A stretch of 64,000 nt of DNA, taken from Stutzerimonas stutzeri (lineage in GTDB: Bacteria > Pseudomonadota > Gammaproteobacteria > Pseudomonadales > Pseudomonadaceae). The stretch is from the NCBI RefSeq assembly GCF_018138085.1, contig NZ_CP073105.1:2976001-3040000 (forward strand). The letters are read 5' to 3'. Shown one piece after another: positions 56,767-64,000 of this stretch (position 1 is its first letter; every line of letters begins with the position of its first letter). A program made the position numbers and the translations under genes. Below the pieces are notes generated by a model. It ran no database searches. It had not been told where the DNA came from and saw only the letters and a list, made by a program, of their open reading frames with translations.

Positions 56767-57084
56767 TTAGTTCAAGCTCAGTTTCGCGCGGTTCTTTTCC
56801 AGAGTCGCCGCACCGATGCCTTTGACTTCCAGCAGATCGTCAACCGAGCTGAACGGGCCATGCGCCTCACGGTACGCGACGATAGCCTTAGCCTTCGCTG
56901 CGCCTATGCCTTTCAACTCGCGAGTCAGGGTTTCCGCATCGGCCGTGTTGAGATTGATTACCGTCGATTGAGCTACAGCAGCTTTGGCTGATTCAACGGG
57001 CTCGGTTTTTTTCGCCGCGAAGCTGCCTACCGAAACGCTTGTGAGCAGTGCGAAGAGTGTTGCGCAGAGAACAGACTTGATCAT
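56767..57084 (-). CDS. ComEA-family helix-hairpin-helix protein
   Basis: A 105-residue exported DNA-binding protein. A signal peptide ([20 protein letters not shown]) is followed by a short linker and the ComEA domain with two helix-hairpin-helix motifs ([20 protein letters not shown] and [20 protein letters not shown], about 44-100). It is likely the periplasmic DNA receptor for natural transformation, in keeping with competence in the P. stutzeri group (inference). GGGA precedes the ATG at 57084. Confidence 0.9.
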   Translation of the reverse strand: MIKSVLCATLFALLTSVSVGSFAAKKTEPVESAKAAVAQSTVINLNTADAETLTRELKGIGAAKAKAIVAYREAHGPFSSVDDLLEVKGIGAATLEKNRAKLSLN

Positions 57085-57215
57085 TTTCACATCCCTTTGA
57101 GTGTCGGATAAGCGACGCGGTACTCCATGCGCCGCGAGAACACACTTTAAGGCACGAAGACCACGAGTCAAATCCGAACCACCATTCTGTGACCCACGCC
57201 GCGTCACGCCGAGAA

Positions 57216-58490
57216 TCAGCGCATAACGTTGAAAAGACTCAAGCCAGCGATCTTCACGTAACTTTGTTGGGCTGCTTCGAGCACGACGGTCTGCATGGAT
57301 AGCCGAGACAAGGCTTCGGCGTAGTCGAGCTCGCGCAGCTCGGCCTGAACCCCCTTGTTGACCAGCGTGACGTCCTCGTTATCGGTCTGGGTGCTCTCGA
57401 TCACGTTCAGCCGCGCACCGATGTTCCCCCGAGCCTGATCGACGCTGACCATGCCGTGGTCGAGGTTGGTCAGGGCGACAGCGACCGCGTCGCGGACGCC
57501 GGCGTTGTCGGTCGTTGGACCTTCCAGAGACTTGCGCAGGTTGGCGATGGTGTCGAGGATGCCCTGTTTCTGCTGTATTTCGCCGGATGCCGAGAGTTTC
57601 GGAGTGATATTTACCACTTCACCGCCGACTGCCGCCCCGTCCAGCTGTAGCGTCACACCTCGAAACACCAAGGCATCGCTTCTGGTGGGATTGTCGTCCA
57701 TTTTCAGGCCAGCGCCGTCCGCTAGCGGCGTGGCTGCGGGCACACCGCTATTGTCCAGCTCATAGATGTCGTAGGTGCCATCCGCGTTGAATTGGAGCTG
57801 AACGCCATTGGCAGGAAAACCATTTGCGCCGGAAAAGGCGACTTCATCGCTAACGAGTGGTGCTGAAACAGCAAGCGTCGAACCTGCCGGAAACGCAGCG
57901 ACGGGCTGGCGTTCCAACCTCCCTGCGTCGGTGATGCCCTCGAAAATGGATTTGCCGTTATCGCTGATCGGAATGCTGAGGGAGCTCGCGATCTGCAGTT
58001 TCCTCTGCCCCTCGTCGCCCTGGTAGCTGTAGCTACCATCCGCTGCCCGGACAAAGGGTTGCGTTTTGCCCTGGAAACCCGCGAAGAGGTACTCGCCACG
58101 TGCATTGCGGGTGTTCATCAGCGAAAGCAGCTCGTCCTCACGCTCGCCAAGCTCAGCCGCGATGGCCTTGCGGTCCTGCGGGTCGAGCGCACCGTTGCCG
58201 GCATTGACCGCCAGCTCTCGCACACGTTGTAGGACGGTATTCACCGAGTTCAGGGTGACCTCTTCCTGTGTCAGGCTATTTTTCGCAGCGGTCAGGTTCG
58301 AGTCGTACTGGGTCAAGACGTTCTGCTGCTGCTCCAATTGCAGTAGCCGCACCGATGCGACCGGATCGTCGGCCGGCGTAAGGATGCGATTGCCCGTGCT
58401 GATCTGCTCCTGGGTACGCGTGGCATTGGAGTAGTTGCGCTGGATGCCGGTCACGCCGTTATTGAATGCTTGCAAGGTCGAGATGCGCAT
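57216..58490 (-). CDS. flgL: Flagellar hook-associated protein 3 (FlgL)
   Basis: A hook-filament junction protein, secreted by the flagellar export apparatus. It has 424 residues: the flagellin-like N-terminus ([20 protein letters not shown]) and C-terminus ([20 protein letters not shown]) form the coiled-coil core, with a variable middle domain (about 170-300). It starts 11 bp after the flgK stop. No flagellin gene follows: comEA is next on the same strand. Confidence 0.94.
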   Translation of the reverse strand: MRISTLQAFNNGVTGIQRNYSNATRTQEQISTGNRILTPADDPVASVRLLQLEQQQNVLTQYDSNLTAAKNSLTQEEVTLNSVNTVLQRVRELAVNAGNGALDPQDRKAIAAELGEREDELLSLMNTRNARGEYLFAGFQGKTQPFVRAADGSYSYQGDEGQRKLQIASSLSIPISDNGKSIFEGITDAGRLERQPVAAFPAGSTLAVSAPLVSDEVAFSGANGFPANGVQLQFNADGTYDIYELDNSGVPAATPLADGAGLKMDDNPTRSDALVFRGVTLQLDGAAVGGEVVNITPKLSASGEIQQKQGILDTIANLRKSLEGPTTDNAGVRDAVAVALTNLDHGMVSVDQARGNIGARLNVIESTQTDNEDVTLVNKGVQAELRELDYAEALSRLSMQTVVLEAAQQSYVKIAGLSLFNVMR

Positions 58491-58501
58491 GGCCGGGCCA
58501 A

Positions 58502-60574
58502 TTACCTGAAGGTGCTGATCAATGTATCGAACATGGAGCGTGCAACTTGAATGATCTGAGCCGAAGCGTTGTAGTACTGCTCGAACTTGATCAAATTCGC
58601 CGCTTCCTCATCGAGGTTCACCGCCGAGAGCGAGTCCCGGTTGTCGGTGGCCTGCTTGAGGATGGCACTCGTCGCATCGCTGTCCATCCGCGCCTGGGCC
58701 GTCAATGTACCAACCCGCTCGACTAGCTCGCCGTAGCCATCGGTGAAGCTGAACCCGGTACCCGCAACGGCGGAGTCCACGCCGACGGTCTGTTTCGTCT
58801 GTAGATCTACGAGCTTCAATGCATTGCGGTTGTCGGAGACGCCGCCCTGATTGAAGGTCAACGAAAAACTGTCGCTGGCCTTGGGCCGTCCGCTAGCGCT
58901 GAAATCGAACTGGTAAGTGGCCCCAGACGCGGCCGTATAAGCCAACCGAACGGCATTGCTCGTACCGCTCTGGAGCGTCGGCGCCTGAGGATTGCCACTG
59001 CCGTCGACCAACGGATCGCCATTTGCATCCACATACGCCCATCCACTGGGTAGGGAGGCCGCATCAGTCAGCGAGTAGCTGCCATCGGCGTTGACGGTAG
59101 TGGTGAGGCTCAACCCGCTGCCGAAGGCGGCCTTGAGTTCATCGAGGTCAATCGGCGACGGCGCCGAGACCATGTCTGGCTGACTGATGGCACCGGTGCC
59201 AGCGTTCTGCAGGTTGTTGCGCGCACTTGCAACCGCGGCGAAGGCGAGCTGGTCAGCCTGATCAAGGGTTACCTTGATATCAGCCGCGCCACGACGAGTC
59301 GGCTGCAGGGTGAACTTGTCGCCGGCAGCAGGTAGCGGACTGCCCAGCACGATCTGGAACCCCTGATCACGCCCTTGATTATCGGTGATGGTCAACGGAC
59401 CACTGGGCGCGCCGGACACGTTCATCACCTGGCTGTCGCTGAGCCGACGGATCTTGTAATCGACCCCATCGTATTCCATGAGGTAGTCGCTGGTGGTCAG
59501 CGCGCTGGTGTTGGTGACGTTCAGAAGCGGCTGTGCATTGGAGCTATTGCCCGCGAACGCAGTGACCCTGAGTTTCGCCAGTGCTGGGGTGTTGTAGTCA
59601 CCGAACAGTGCCTTGCCGACCTGCCCCTTCAGATCCAGCCCCTGCCCCAACTGGGTGTTGACCTGATCGCTTACCGACAGCGCAAGGCGGCCCAGCGAGT
59701 TCATCGTCGAATCCAGCACTTCGCTGCGATAGCGGATCAACCCGCCCAGCTCACCGCCGGTGATCTGCGAAGTAATGCCCTGCCGCGAGCTGCCACTGAC
59801 AAACTGGATCTCATGGCGATTGGGATCGCCTTGTCCGGGAACGACTTCCAGACGACTGACGGTGCTACCCACCACCAGCGGCTGTCCGGTACCCACCGAG
59901 ATATTGAAACTGTTGTCGTCTTGCGGCGTTACAGTGACGCCGATATAGGTCGACAGCTGACGCACCGCTTCATCGCGCGCATCCAGAAGGTCGTTGGGCT
60001 GCTGACCGTTGGCCGACGCCGTGGCGATGGCGTTGTTGAGGCTACCGATGCTGCCCGCAAGGCGGTTGATCTGGTCGGTCACCGCTGCCATCTGCTTGTT
60101 GGTGAAATTGTTCTGCTCGCTCAGCCGATCCGCCACCGTGTTGAAGCGACGGGCGAGCCCTTCGGCTTCGGCCAGCACCAACTGACGCGCCGGGATATTG
60201 GCTGGATCTTCCGCAGCCGTCTGCATCGCGGAAAAGAATTTCTGCAAAGACGGCGTGATGCCGGTCGTGCTGCCCGCCAGCAGGGAGTCGAGCTGGTCGA
60301 TCTGGCTTTTATAGGCCTGCACATCACTGCTCAGGGACGTGCTGCTACGCAGCTGGCTGGTCAGGAACTCGCTATAGCTGCGACGGATTTCTACCAGCGT
60401 CGTGCCCGAGCCGACATAGCCGGCACCGCTGAACTGCGGAACACGGGTCGCCTGAGAGGCATCCTGCCGGCTGAAGCCCGGCGTGTTGACGTTGCTGATG
60501 TTGTGACCGGTAATGGACAGCTGGCTCTTGCTGGCGCTCAGACCGGACAGGCCAATATTCAGTAAGTCAGCCAT
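58502..60574 (-). CDS. flgK: Flagellar hook-associated protein 1 (FlgK)
   Basis: A hook-filament junction protein of 690 residues. The N-terminus has the rod/hook motif LLNIGLSGLSASKSQLSITG and NISNVNTPGFSRQD (about 4-38). The C-terminus (SAVNLDEEAANLIKFEQYYN then ASAQIIQVARSMFDTLI) is the conserved D0 helix. The long middle region (about 330-620) is variable. It is 2 bp from flgJ. Confidence 0.95.
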   Translation of the reverse strand: MADLLNIGLSGLSASKSQLSITGHNISNVNTPGFSRQDASQATRVPQFSGAGYVGSGTTLVEIRRSYSEFLTSQLRSSTSLSSDVQAYKSQIDQLDSLLAGSTTGITPSLQKFFSAMQTAAEDPANIPARQLVLAEAEGLARRFNTVADRLSEQNNFTNKQMAAVTDQINRLAGSIGSLNNAIATASANGQQPNDLLDARDEAVRQLSTYIGVTVTPQDDNSFNISVGTGQPLVVGSTVSRLEVVPGQGDPNRHEIQFVSGSSRQGITSQITGGELGGLIRYRSEVLDSTMNSLGRLALSVSDQVNTQLGQGLDLKGQVGKALFGDYNTPALAKLRVTAFAGNSSNAQPLLNVTNTSALTTSDYLMEYDGVDYKIRRLSDSQVMNVSGAPSGPLTITDNQGRDQGFQIVLGSPLPAAGDKFTLQPTRRGAADIKVTLDQADQLAFAAVASARNNLQNAGTGAISQPDMVSAPSPIDLDELKAAFGSGLSLTTTVNADGSYSLTDAASLPSGWAYVDANGDPLVDGSGNPQAPTLQSGTSNAVRLAYTAASGATYQFDFSASGRPKASDSFSLTFNQGGVSDNRNALKLVDLQTKQTVGVDSAVAGTGFSFTDGYGELVERVGTLTAQARMDSDATSAILKQATDNRDSLSAVNLDEEAANLIKFEQYYNASAQIIQVARSMFDTLISTFR

Positions 60575-60576
60575 GA

Positions 60577-61758
60577 TTAACCCCTAGTCCGCATGGCAGG
60601 CGCCGTACCGGCATCAGCAATAGTCTGATAGGCCTGCACCTTGCGGGCGATCTGATTGATTTTGCGCGCATACTGCGGATCGGTCGCATAACCGGCCCGC
60701 TGCAGCTCATTGACGAAGCGCTCGGAGTTGCCTGATGCGCTGGCAACCTGGATCGCGGGCTTGTAGCGCTCGTTGTTTTCCAGCATCTGCACGTAGTCAT
60801 TGAAGCTGTGCTCGAACGAGTCATAAGCCCGGAATCCGGCGACCTGCTTGGTCGCCTTGCCATCGACATACTCGGTCGTGGTGACCTTCGCCGATGCGCC
60901 GTCCCAACCCGTGGCCTTGATACCGAACAGGTTATGGCTGTTGGTACCGTCCTTCTGCTTGATGATCGACTTGCCCCAGCCGGTCTCGAGCGCAGCTTGC
61001 GCGACGAGGAAGCGCGGCTCGACGCCAAGACGCTTGGCCGCCTTTTCCGCCATTGGCAGCATGGTTGCGATGAACTCGGCCGGTGAGCTGAAACGCGTCT
61101 TGCCGGGCGCGCTCGCGTCAACGCCGTTGATCGTCAGAGGCGCATCCTTGGGCGCAGCGAAGGTGGTCGCCGGTTTCCAGTCGAGATTGACCAGCGGTTG
61201 CGCCTCGCCCTTCAGGTTGATCTGCTCCACCGGAGCTGACGGCTCGCTTTGCACATGCGTGCGCTCGGCAAGCCGCCCCGGCAAGGCCAGGCGGCGCTGG
61301 TTGAGCAACTGAACATCGTTGCGGGCAGGGTCGACGGACGCAATCTTGGCGTTGGGATTAGCCGACCACTTCGAGCCCTCGGTCTGTGCGACCTGCGCAA
61401 ACGGATTAGGCTTTTCGCTGGGCTTCTGCTGCTTGGCCAGCTGGCGAACCAGGACATCGGCAAGCCCGATCCCACCGCCTTCCTTGGACAAGGTGACGGA
61501 GAGCTGCTGGTCGTGCATGTCCTGGTACTGCTTGCTGGCCTGGCTGTTGAACGGATTGTCCTGGGACATGACTTCGGTCGCCGAGCGCATCGACTTGAGC
61601 ATCTCGTTCATGAACAGGGACTCGAATTCCTGCGCAACTTTGCGCACGTTTTCTTCGCTGTCGCGGTCCTTGCCCACTTTGAGCTGATTCAACCGATTCA
61701 GGTCGGAGTAGCTGCCACTATCAGGCGTCTGCCGACTCACACCAAGACGATTTTCCAT
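60577..61758 (-). CDS. flgJ: Flagellar rod assembly protein/peptidoglycan hydrolase FlgJ
   Basis: Caps the growing rod and opens the peptidoglycan. It has 393 residues: the rod-binding N-domain (about 30-105, with VAQEFESLFMNEMLKSMRSA), a long linker (about 110-230), and a C-terminal glucosaminidase domain (about 235-390) with the catalytic glutamate in QAALETGWGKS and the SHNLFGIKATGWDG block. The stop is 2 bp before flgK and the start 10 bp after flgI. Confidence 0.94.
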   Translation of the reverse strand: MENRLGVSRQTPDSGSYSDLNRLNQLKVGKDRDSEENVRKVAQEFESLFMNEMLKSMRSATEVMSQDNPFNSQASKQYQDMHDQQLSVTLSKEGGGIGLADVLVRQLAKQQKPSEKPNPFAQVAQTEGSKWSANPNAKIASVDPARNDVQLLNQRRLALPGRLAERTHVQSEPSAPVEQINLKGEAQPLVNLDWKPATTFAAPKDAPLTINGVDASAPGKTRFSSPAEFIATMLPMAEKAAKRLGVEPRFLVAQAALETGWGKSIIKQKDGTNSHNLFGIKATGWDGASAKVTTTEYVDGKATKQVAGFRAYDSFEHSFNDYVQMLENNERYKPAIQVASASGNSERFVNELQRAGYATDPQYARKINQIARKVQAYQTIADAGTAPAMRTRG

Positions 61759-61768
61759 GTCTTCTTCC

Positions 61769-62872
61769 TCAGATCACGATCAGGTCTGCTTGCAGCGCAC
61801 CGGCCTGTTTGAGCGCTTCGAGGATGGCCATCAGATCGCTGGGCGCAGCCCCGACCTGATTCACGGCCCGTACGATTTCATCAAGCGTGGTTCCCGGCCC
61901 GAACTTGAACATGGGCTTGGCTTCCTGTTCCGCCTTGACCTTGGAATTGGGCGCGACCACCGTCTGCCCGTCCGATAGAGGGTTCGGCTGGCTCACCTGC
62001 GGATCTTCGGAAATGGTTACGGTCAGGCTGCCATGCGTCACGGCCGCCGGTTGAACACGAACGTTCTGGCCGATAACGATGGTGCCGGTACGCGAGTTGA
62101 TGATCACCTTGGCCACCGCCTGACCAACGTCGACCTCGAGATTCTCCAAAATCGACAGGTAGTCCACGCGCTGGCTCGGATCCAGCGGTGCGGTGATGCT
62201 GATCGAACCACCATCCAGCGCCTGGGCCACGCCGGGGCCAAGCAGCTCGTTGATGTGGTCGACAATGTTCTTGGCCGTGGTGAAATCCGGACGGTTGAGG
62301 TTCATCGTCAGGGTGTTGCCCTGGTTGAAGGCGCTCGGCACCGGCCGCTCGACGGTCGCACCACCGGGAATACGGCCGGCCGAGGGAATATTGACGGTGA
62401 TGCGCGAACCGTCGGCACCGCCGGCATCGAAGCCGCCGACGACGAGGTTGCCCTGAGCGATGGCATACACGTTGCCGTCGATCCCCTTGAGCGGCGCCAT
62501 CAGCAGGCTGCCGCCACGCAGGCTCTTGGCGTTACCGATCGACGACACCGTGATGTCGATCGTCTGGCCCGGCTTGGCGAACGGCGGAAGCTCGGCATGG
62601 ATCGACACCGCCGCAACGTTCTTCAGCTGGACGTTGCCGCCGGCCGGAACCTTGATGCCGAACTGCGCCATCATGTTGTTGAAGGTCTGCACGGTAAACG
62701 GCGTCTGCGTGGTCTGGTCGCCGCTGCCATTGAGGCCGACCACCAGGCCGTAACCAATCAGCTGGTTGCTGCGCACCCCCTGAATGGTCGCGATGTCCTT
62801 GAGCCGCTCGGCGTGTGCGGGGATGGCCGCTACGCACAGCAAGGCAAGCAGGATCGAGCTGAACAGTTTCAT
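61769..62872 (-). CDS. flgI: Flagellar P-ring protein FlgI
   Basis: Forms the periplasmic P ring around the rod. It has 367 residues with a signal peptide ([21 protein letters not shown]), then [20 protein letters not shown] and [20 protein letters not shown], the family hallmark. The C-terminus ends [10 protein letters not shown]. The ATG at 62872 is fixed by the signal peptide; the frame extends further upstream into flgH. Confidence 0.96.
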   Translation of the reverse strand: MKLFSSILLALLCVAAIPAHAERLKDIATIQGVRSNQLIGYGLVVGLNGSGDQTTQTPFTVQTFNNMMAQFGIKVPAGGNVQLKNVAAVSIHAELPPFAKPGQTIDITVSSIGNAKSLRGGSLLMAPLKGIDGNVYAIAQGNLVVGGFDAGGADGSRITVNIPSAGRIPGGATVERPVPSAFNQGNTLTMNLNRPDFTTAKNIVDHINELLGPGVAQALDGGSISITAPLDPSQRVDYLSILENLEVDVGQAVAKVIINSRTGTIVIGQNVRVQPAAVTHGSLTVTISEDPQVSQPNPLSDGQTVVAPNSKVKAEQEAKPMFKFGPGTTLDEIVRAVNQVGAAPSDLMAILEALKQAGALQADLIVI

Positions 62873-62885
62873 TGCCTGTACCTGC

Positions 62886-63581
62886 TTAGAAAGGCCACAA
62901 CGGGCTGACGAAGAAGCGATCCAGCCAACCCGGCTGGCTGGCATCGGCGAACGCGCCGGTGCCGGAATAGGTGATGCGCGCATCAGCGATACGGGTCGAC
63001 GGCACGGTGTTGTCGGTCGCGATATCGTCCGAGCGCACCAGGCCGGCGATGCGCACCAGCTCGTCGCCGGTGTTGAGCGTCATCCACTTCTCGCCGCGGA
63101 TCGCCAGGATGCCGTTGGGCAGCACGTCGGAGACGGTCACAGTGATGGAGCCGGACAAACTGTTGCTCTGCCCTGCCTGACCGGAGCCGGAGGTGTCACG
63201 CGCCGCTTCATATTCGGCACCCAGGCTCATGTTGTTGCCGGTCAGCGGGTTGGCCATCGAAACGGCGCCTCCGAACAGTGAGCCAAGGCCGATGTTGGCC
63301 TTGCTGTCCTTGGAAATCTTCGAATTCGAGTTCTTGCTTGCCTGCGTCTTCTCGTTGAGGGTGACGGTGATGATGTCGCCGACCCGATACGCCTTGCGAT
63401 CGTCGTACAGATTGGTTTCGAAGCCAGCCTGGTAAATCGCTCCGTTGTTCTGCGCAGCCGGCAGCGGCGTGCGCGGCAGAACCGGCGCGTAATAGGGATC
63501 GTTGGGCTTCGGAGCAGGTGCCATACAACCGGACAGGATCACGGCGGGCATCAGCGGAAGGACAGACAACAAGCGGCGCAT
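62886..63581 (-). CDS. flgH: Flagellar L-ring lipoprotein FlgH
   Basis: An outer-membrane L ring component. It has 231 residues. The lipobox is LSGC (Cys near 19) after a short signal peptide, so it is lipidated. [20 protein letters not shown] (about 66-85), [20 protein letters not shown] and the C-terminal FFVSPLWPF are typical. The ATG at 63581 has GAGG five bases upstream; an in-frame GTG lies six bases earlier. Confidence 0.95.
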   Translation of the reverse strand: MRRLLSVLPLMPAVILSGCMAPAPKPNDPYYAPVLPRTPLPAAQNNGAIYQAGFETNLYDDRKAYRVGDIITVTLNEKTQASKNSNSKISKDSKANIGLGSLFGGAVSMANPLTGNNMSLGAEYEAARDTSGSGQAGQSNSLSGSITVTVSDVLPNGILAIRGEKWMTLNTGDELVRIAGLVRSDDIATDNTVPSTRIADARITYSGTGAFADASQPGWLDRFFVSPLWPF

Positions 63582-63610
63582 ATTCACCTCAATCCAGCGG
63601 CTGACAGCTA

Positions 63611-64000
63611 TTACAGCTGCTGGGTAACGAAAGACAGCATCTGGTCGGCCGTGGAGATGACTTTCGAGTTCATCTCGTAGGCGCGCTGCGTGGTGATCAT
63701 GTTCACCAGCTCCTCGACGACGCTGACGTTTGAGTTTTCCAGTGTGTTCTGCAGCACGGTACCCAGTCCGTTGAGGCCTGGCGTGCTGACCTGCGGCGCG
63801 CCGCTGGCAGCGGTTTCCAGGAACAGGTTGCTGCCCATTGCCTGCAGGCCGGCCGGGTTGACGAAGTCCGCGGTCTGGATGTTGCCGATGATCTGCGGCG
63901 CCGGGTTGCCCAGGGTGGTGACGGACACGGTGCCATCCTCGCCCACGGTGAAGGTCTGGGTCTCAGGCGGCACGACGATGGCCGGTTCCAGGGCGTAGCC
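63611..64000 (-). CDS. flgG: Flagellar distal rod protein FlgG (5' end outside window)
   Basis: The C-terminal 129 residues of the distal rod protein. The D0 helix signature is present ([20 protein letters not shown] then [20 protein letters not shown]), preceded by [20 protein letters not shown]. The start lies beyond the right edge. The 29-bp gap to flgH and the same orientation show it belongs to the flgFGHIJKL operon. Confidence 0.95.
   Translation of the reverse strand, partial: GYALEPAIVVPPETQTFTVGEDGTVSVTTLGNPAPQIIGNIQTADFVNPAGLQAMGSNLFLETAASGAPQVSTPGLNGLGTVLQNTLENSNVSVVEELVNMITTQRAYEMNSKVISTADQMLSFVTQQL

Overview
The window is high-GC chromosomal DNA of a gammaproteobacterium of the family Pseudomonadaceae. 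Gene content and gene order match blocks I know from Pseudomonas aeruginosa: the itaconate operon, fumC/DUF2059/bolA/trhO, thiolase/pap/mnmC, the NAGGN osmolyte genes, yjcH-actP, minCDE-rluA-apeB, prc, and flgGHIJKL. The way these blocks are joined, together with the abundant short palindromic repeats, suggests the Stutzerimonas (P. stutzeri) group. That placement is an inference from memory; no search was run. I see no rRNA or tRNA gene, prophage, CRISPR array or complete insertion sequence.

Region 1 (1-7.5 kb) is an itaconate catabolism operon on the minus strand: ich, acyl-CoA dehydrogenase, VOC protein, MmgE/PrpD protein, ict and the 5' part of ccl. A divergent LysR regulator faces it. 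Itaconate is activated to itaconyl-CoA (Ict), hydrated to citramalyl-CoA (Ich) and cleaved to acetyl-CoA and pyruvate (Ccl). Three of its gene junctions carry palindromic or tandem repeats. Region 2 (7.8-21.2 kb) is housekeeping and transport: a YcaD-like MFS transporter, arfB, a DUF457 membrane protein, an APC permease, an HBM-type chemoreceptor behind a FliA promoter, an ABC exporter, a DsbA-like protein, trhO, a bolA-family gene, a DUF2059 protein and fumC. It ends in a 3.4-copy, roughly 199-bp tandem array. Region 3 (21.2-27.9 kb) holds a thiolase, polyphosphate:AMP phosphotransferase, mnmC, a DUF1127 protein, and LysR and MarR regulators.

Region 4 (28.1-36.3 kb) is the NAGGN (N-acetylglutaminylglutamine amide) osmoprotectant module: asnO, ngg and an M42 peptidase, followed by a 7TMR-DISM hybrid histidine kinase and yheU. 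Region 5 (36.3-41.5 kb) has an unknown protein, a CynX-like MFS transporter, an SDR enzyme, the yjcH-actP acetate uptake pair and a DUF2061 protein. Region 6 (42-45.9 kb) pairs an exported alpha/beta hydrolase with a translationally coupled MlaA-family protein that has no lipobox cysteine. This is the best candidate for an uncharacterised functional unit. A pirin and an LpxL-like acyltransferase follow.

Region 7 (46-54.6 kb) is minCDE with rluA, then apeB, prc and an EAL-CBS-GGDEF protein. Region 8 (54.5-56.3 kb) is a chain of overlapping small genes (HTH protein, unknown protein, Sel1-repeat protein) beside a YkvA-type gene with a perfect inverted pair of DnaA boxes upstream. Region 9 (56.7-64 kb) is comEA and the flagellar genes flgL, K, J, I, H and partial flgG. 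Most of the window is ordinary core genome. The less explained parts are the hydrolase/MlaA pair, the HTH/unknown/Sel1 cassette, the DnaA-box pair and the repeat families.
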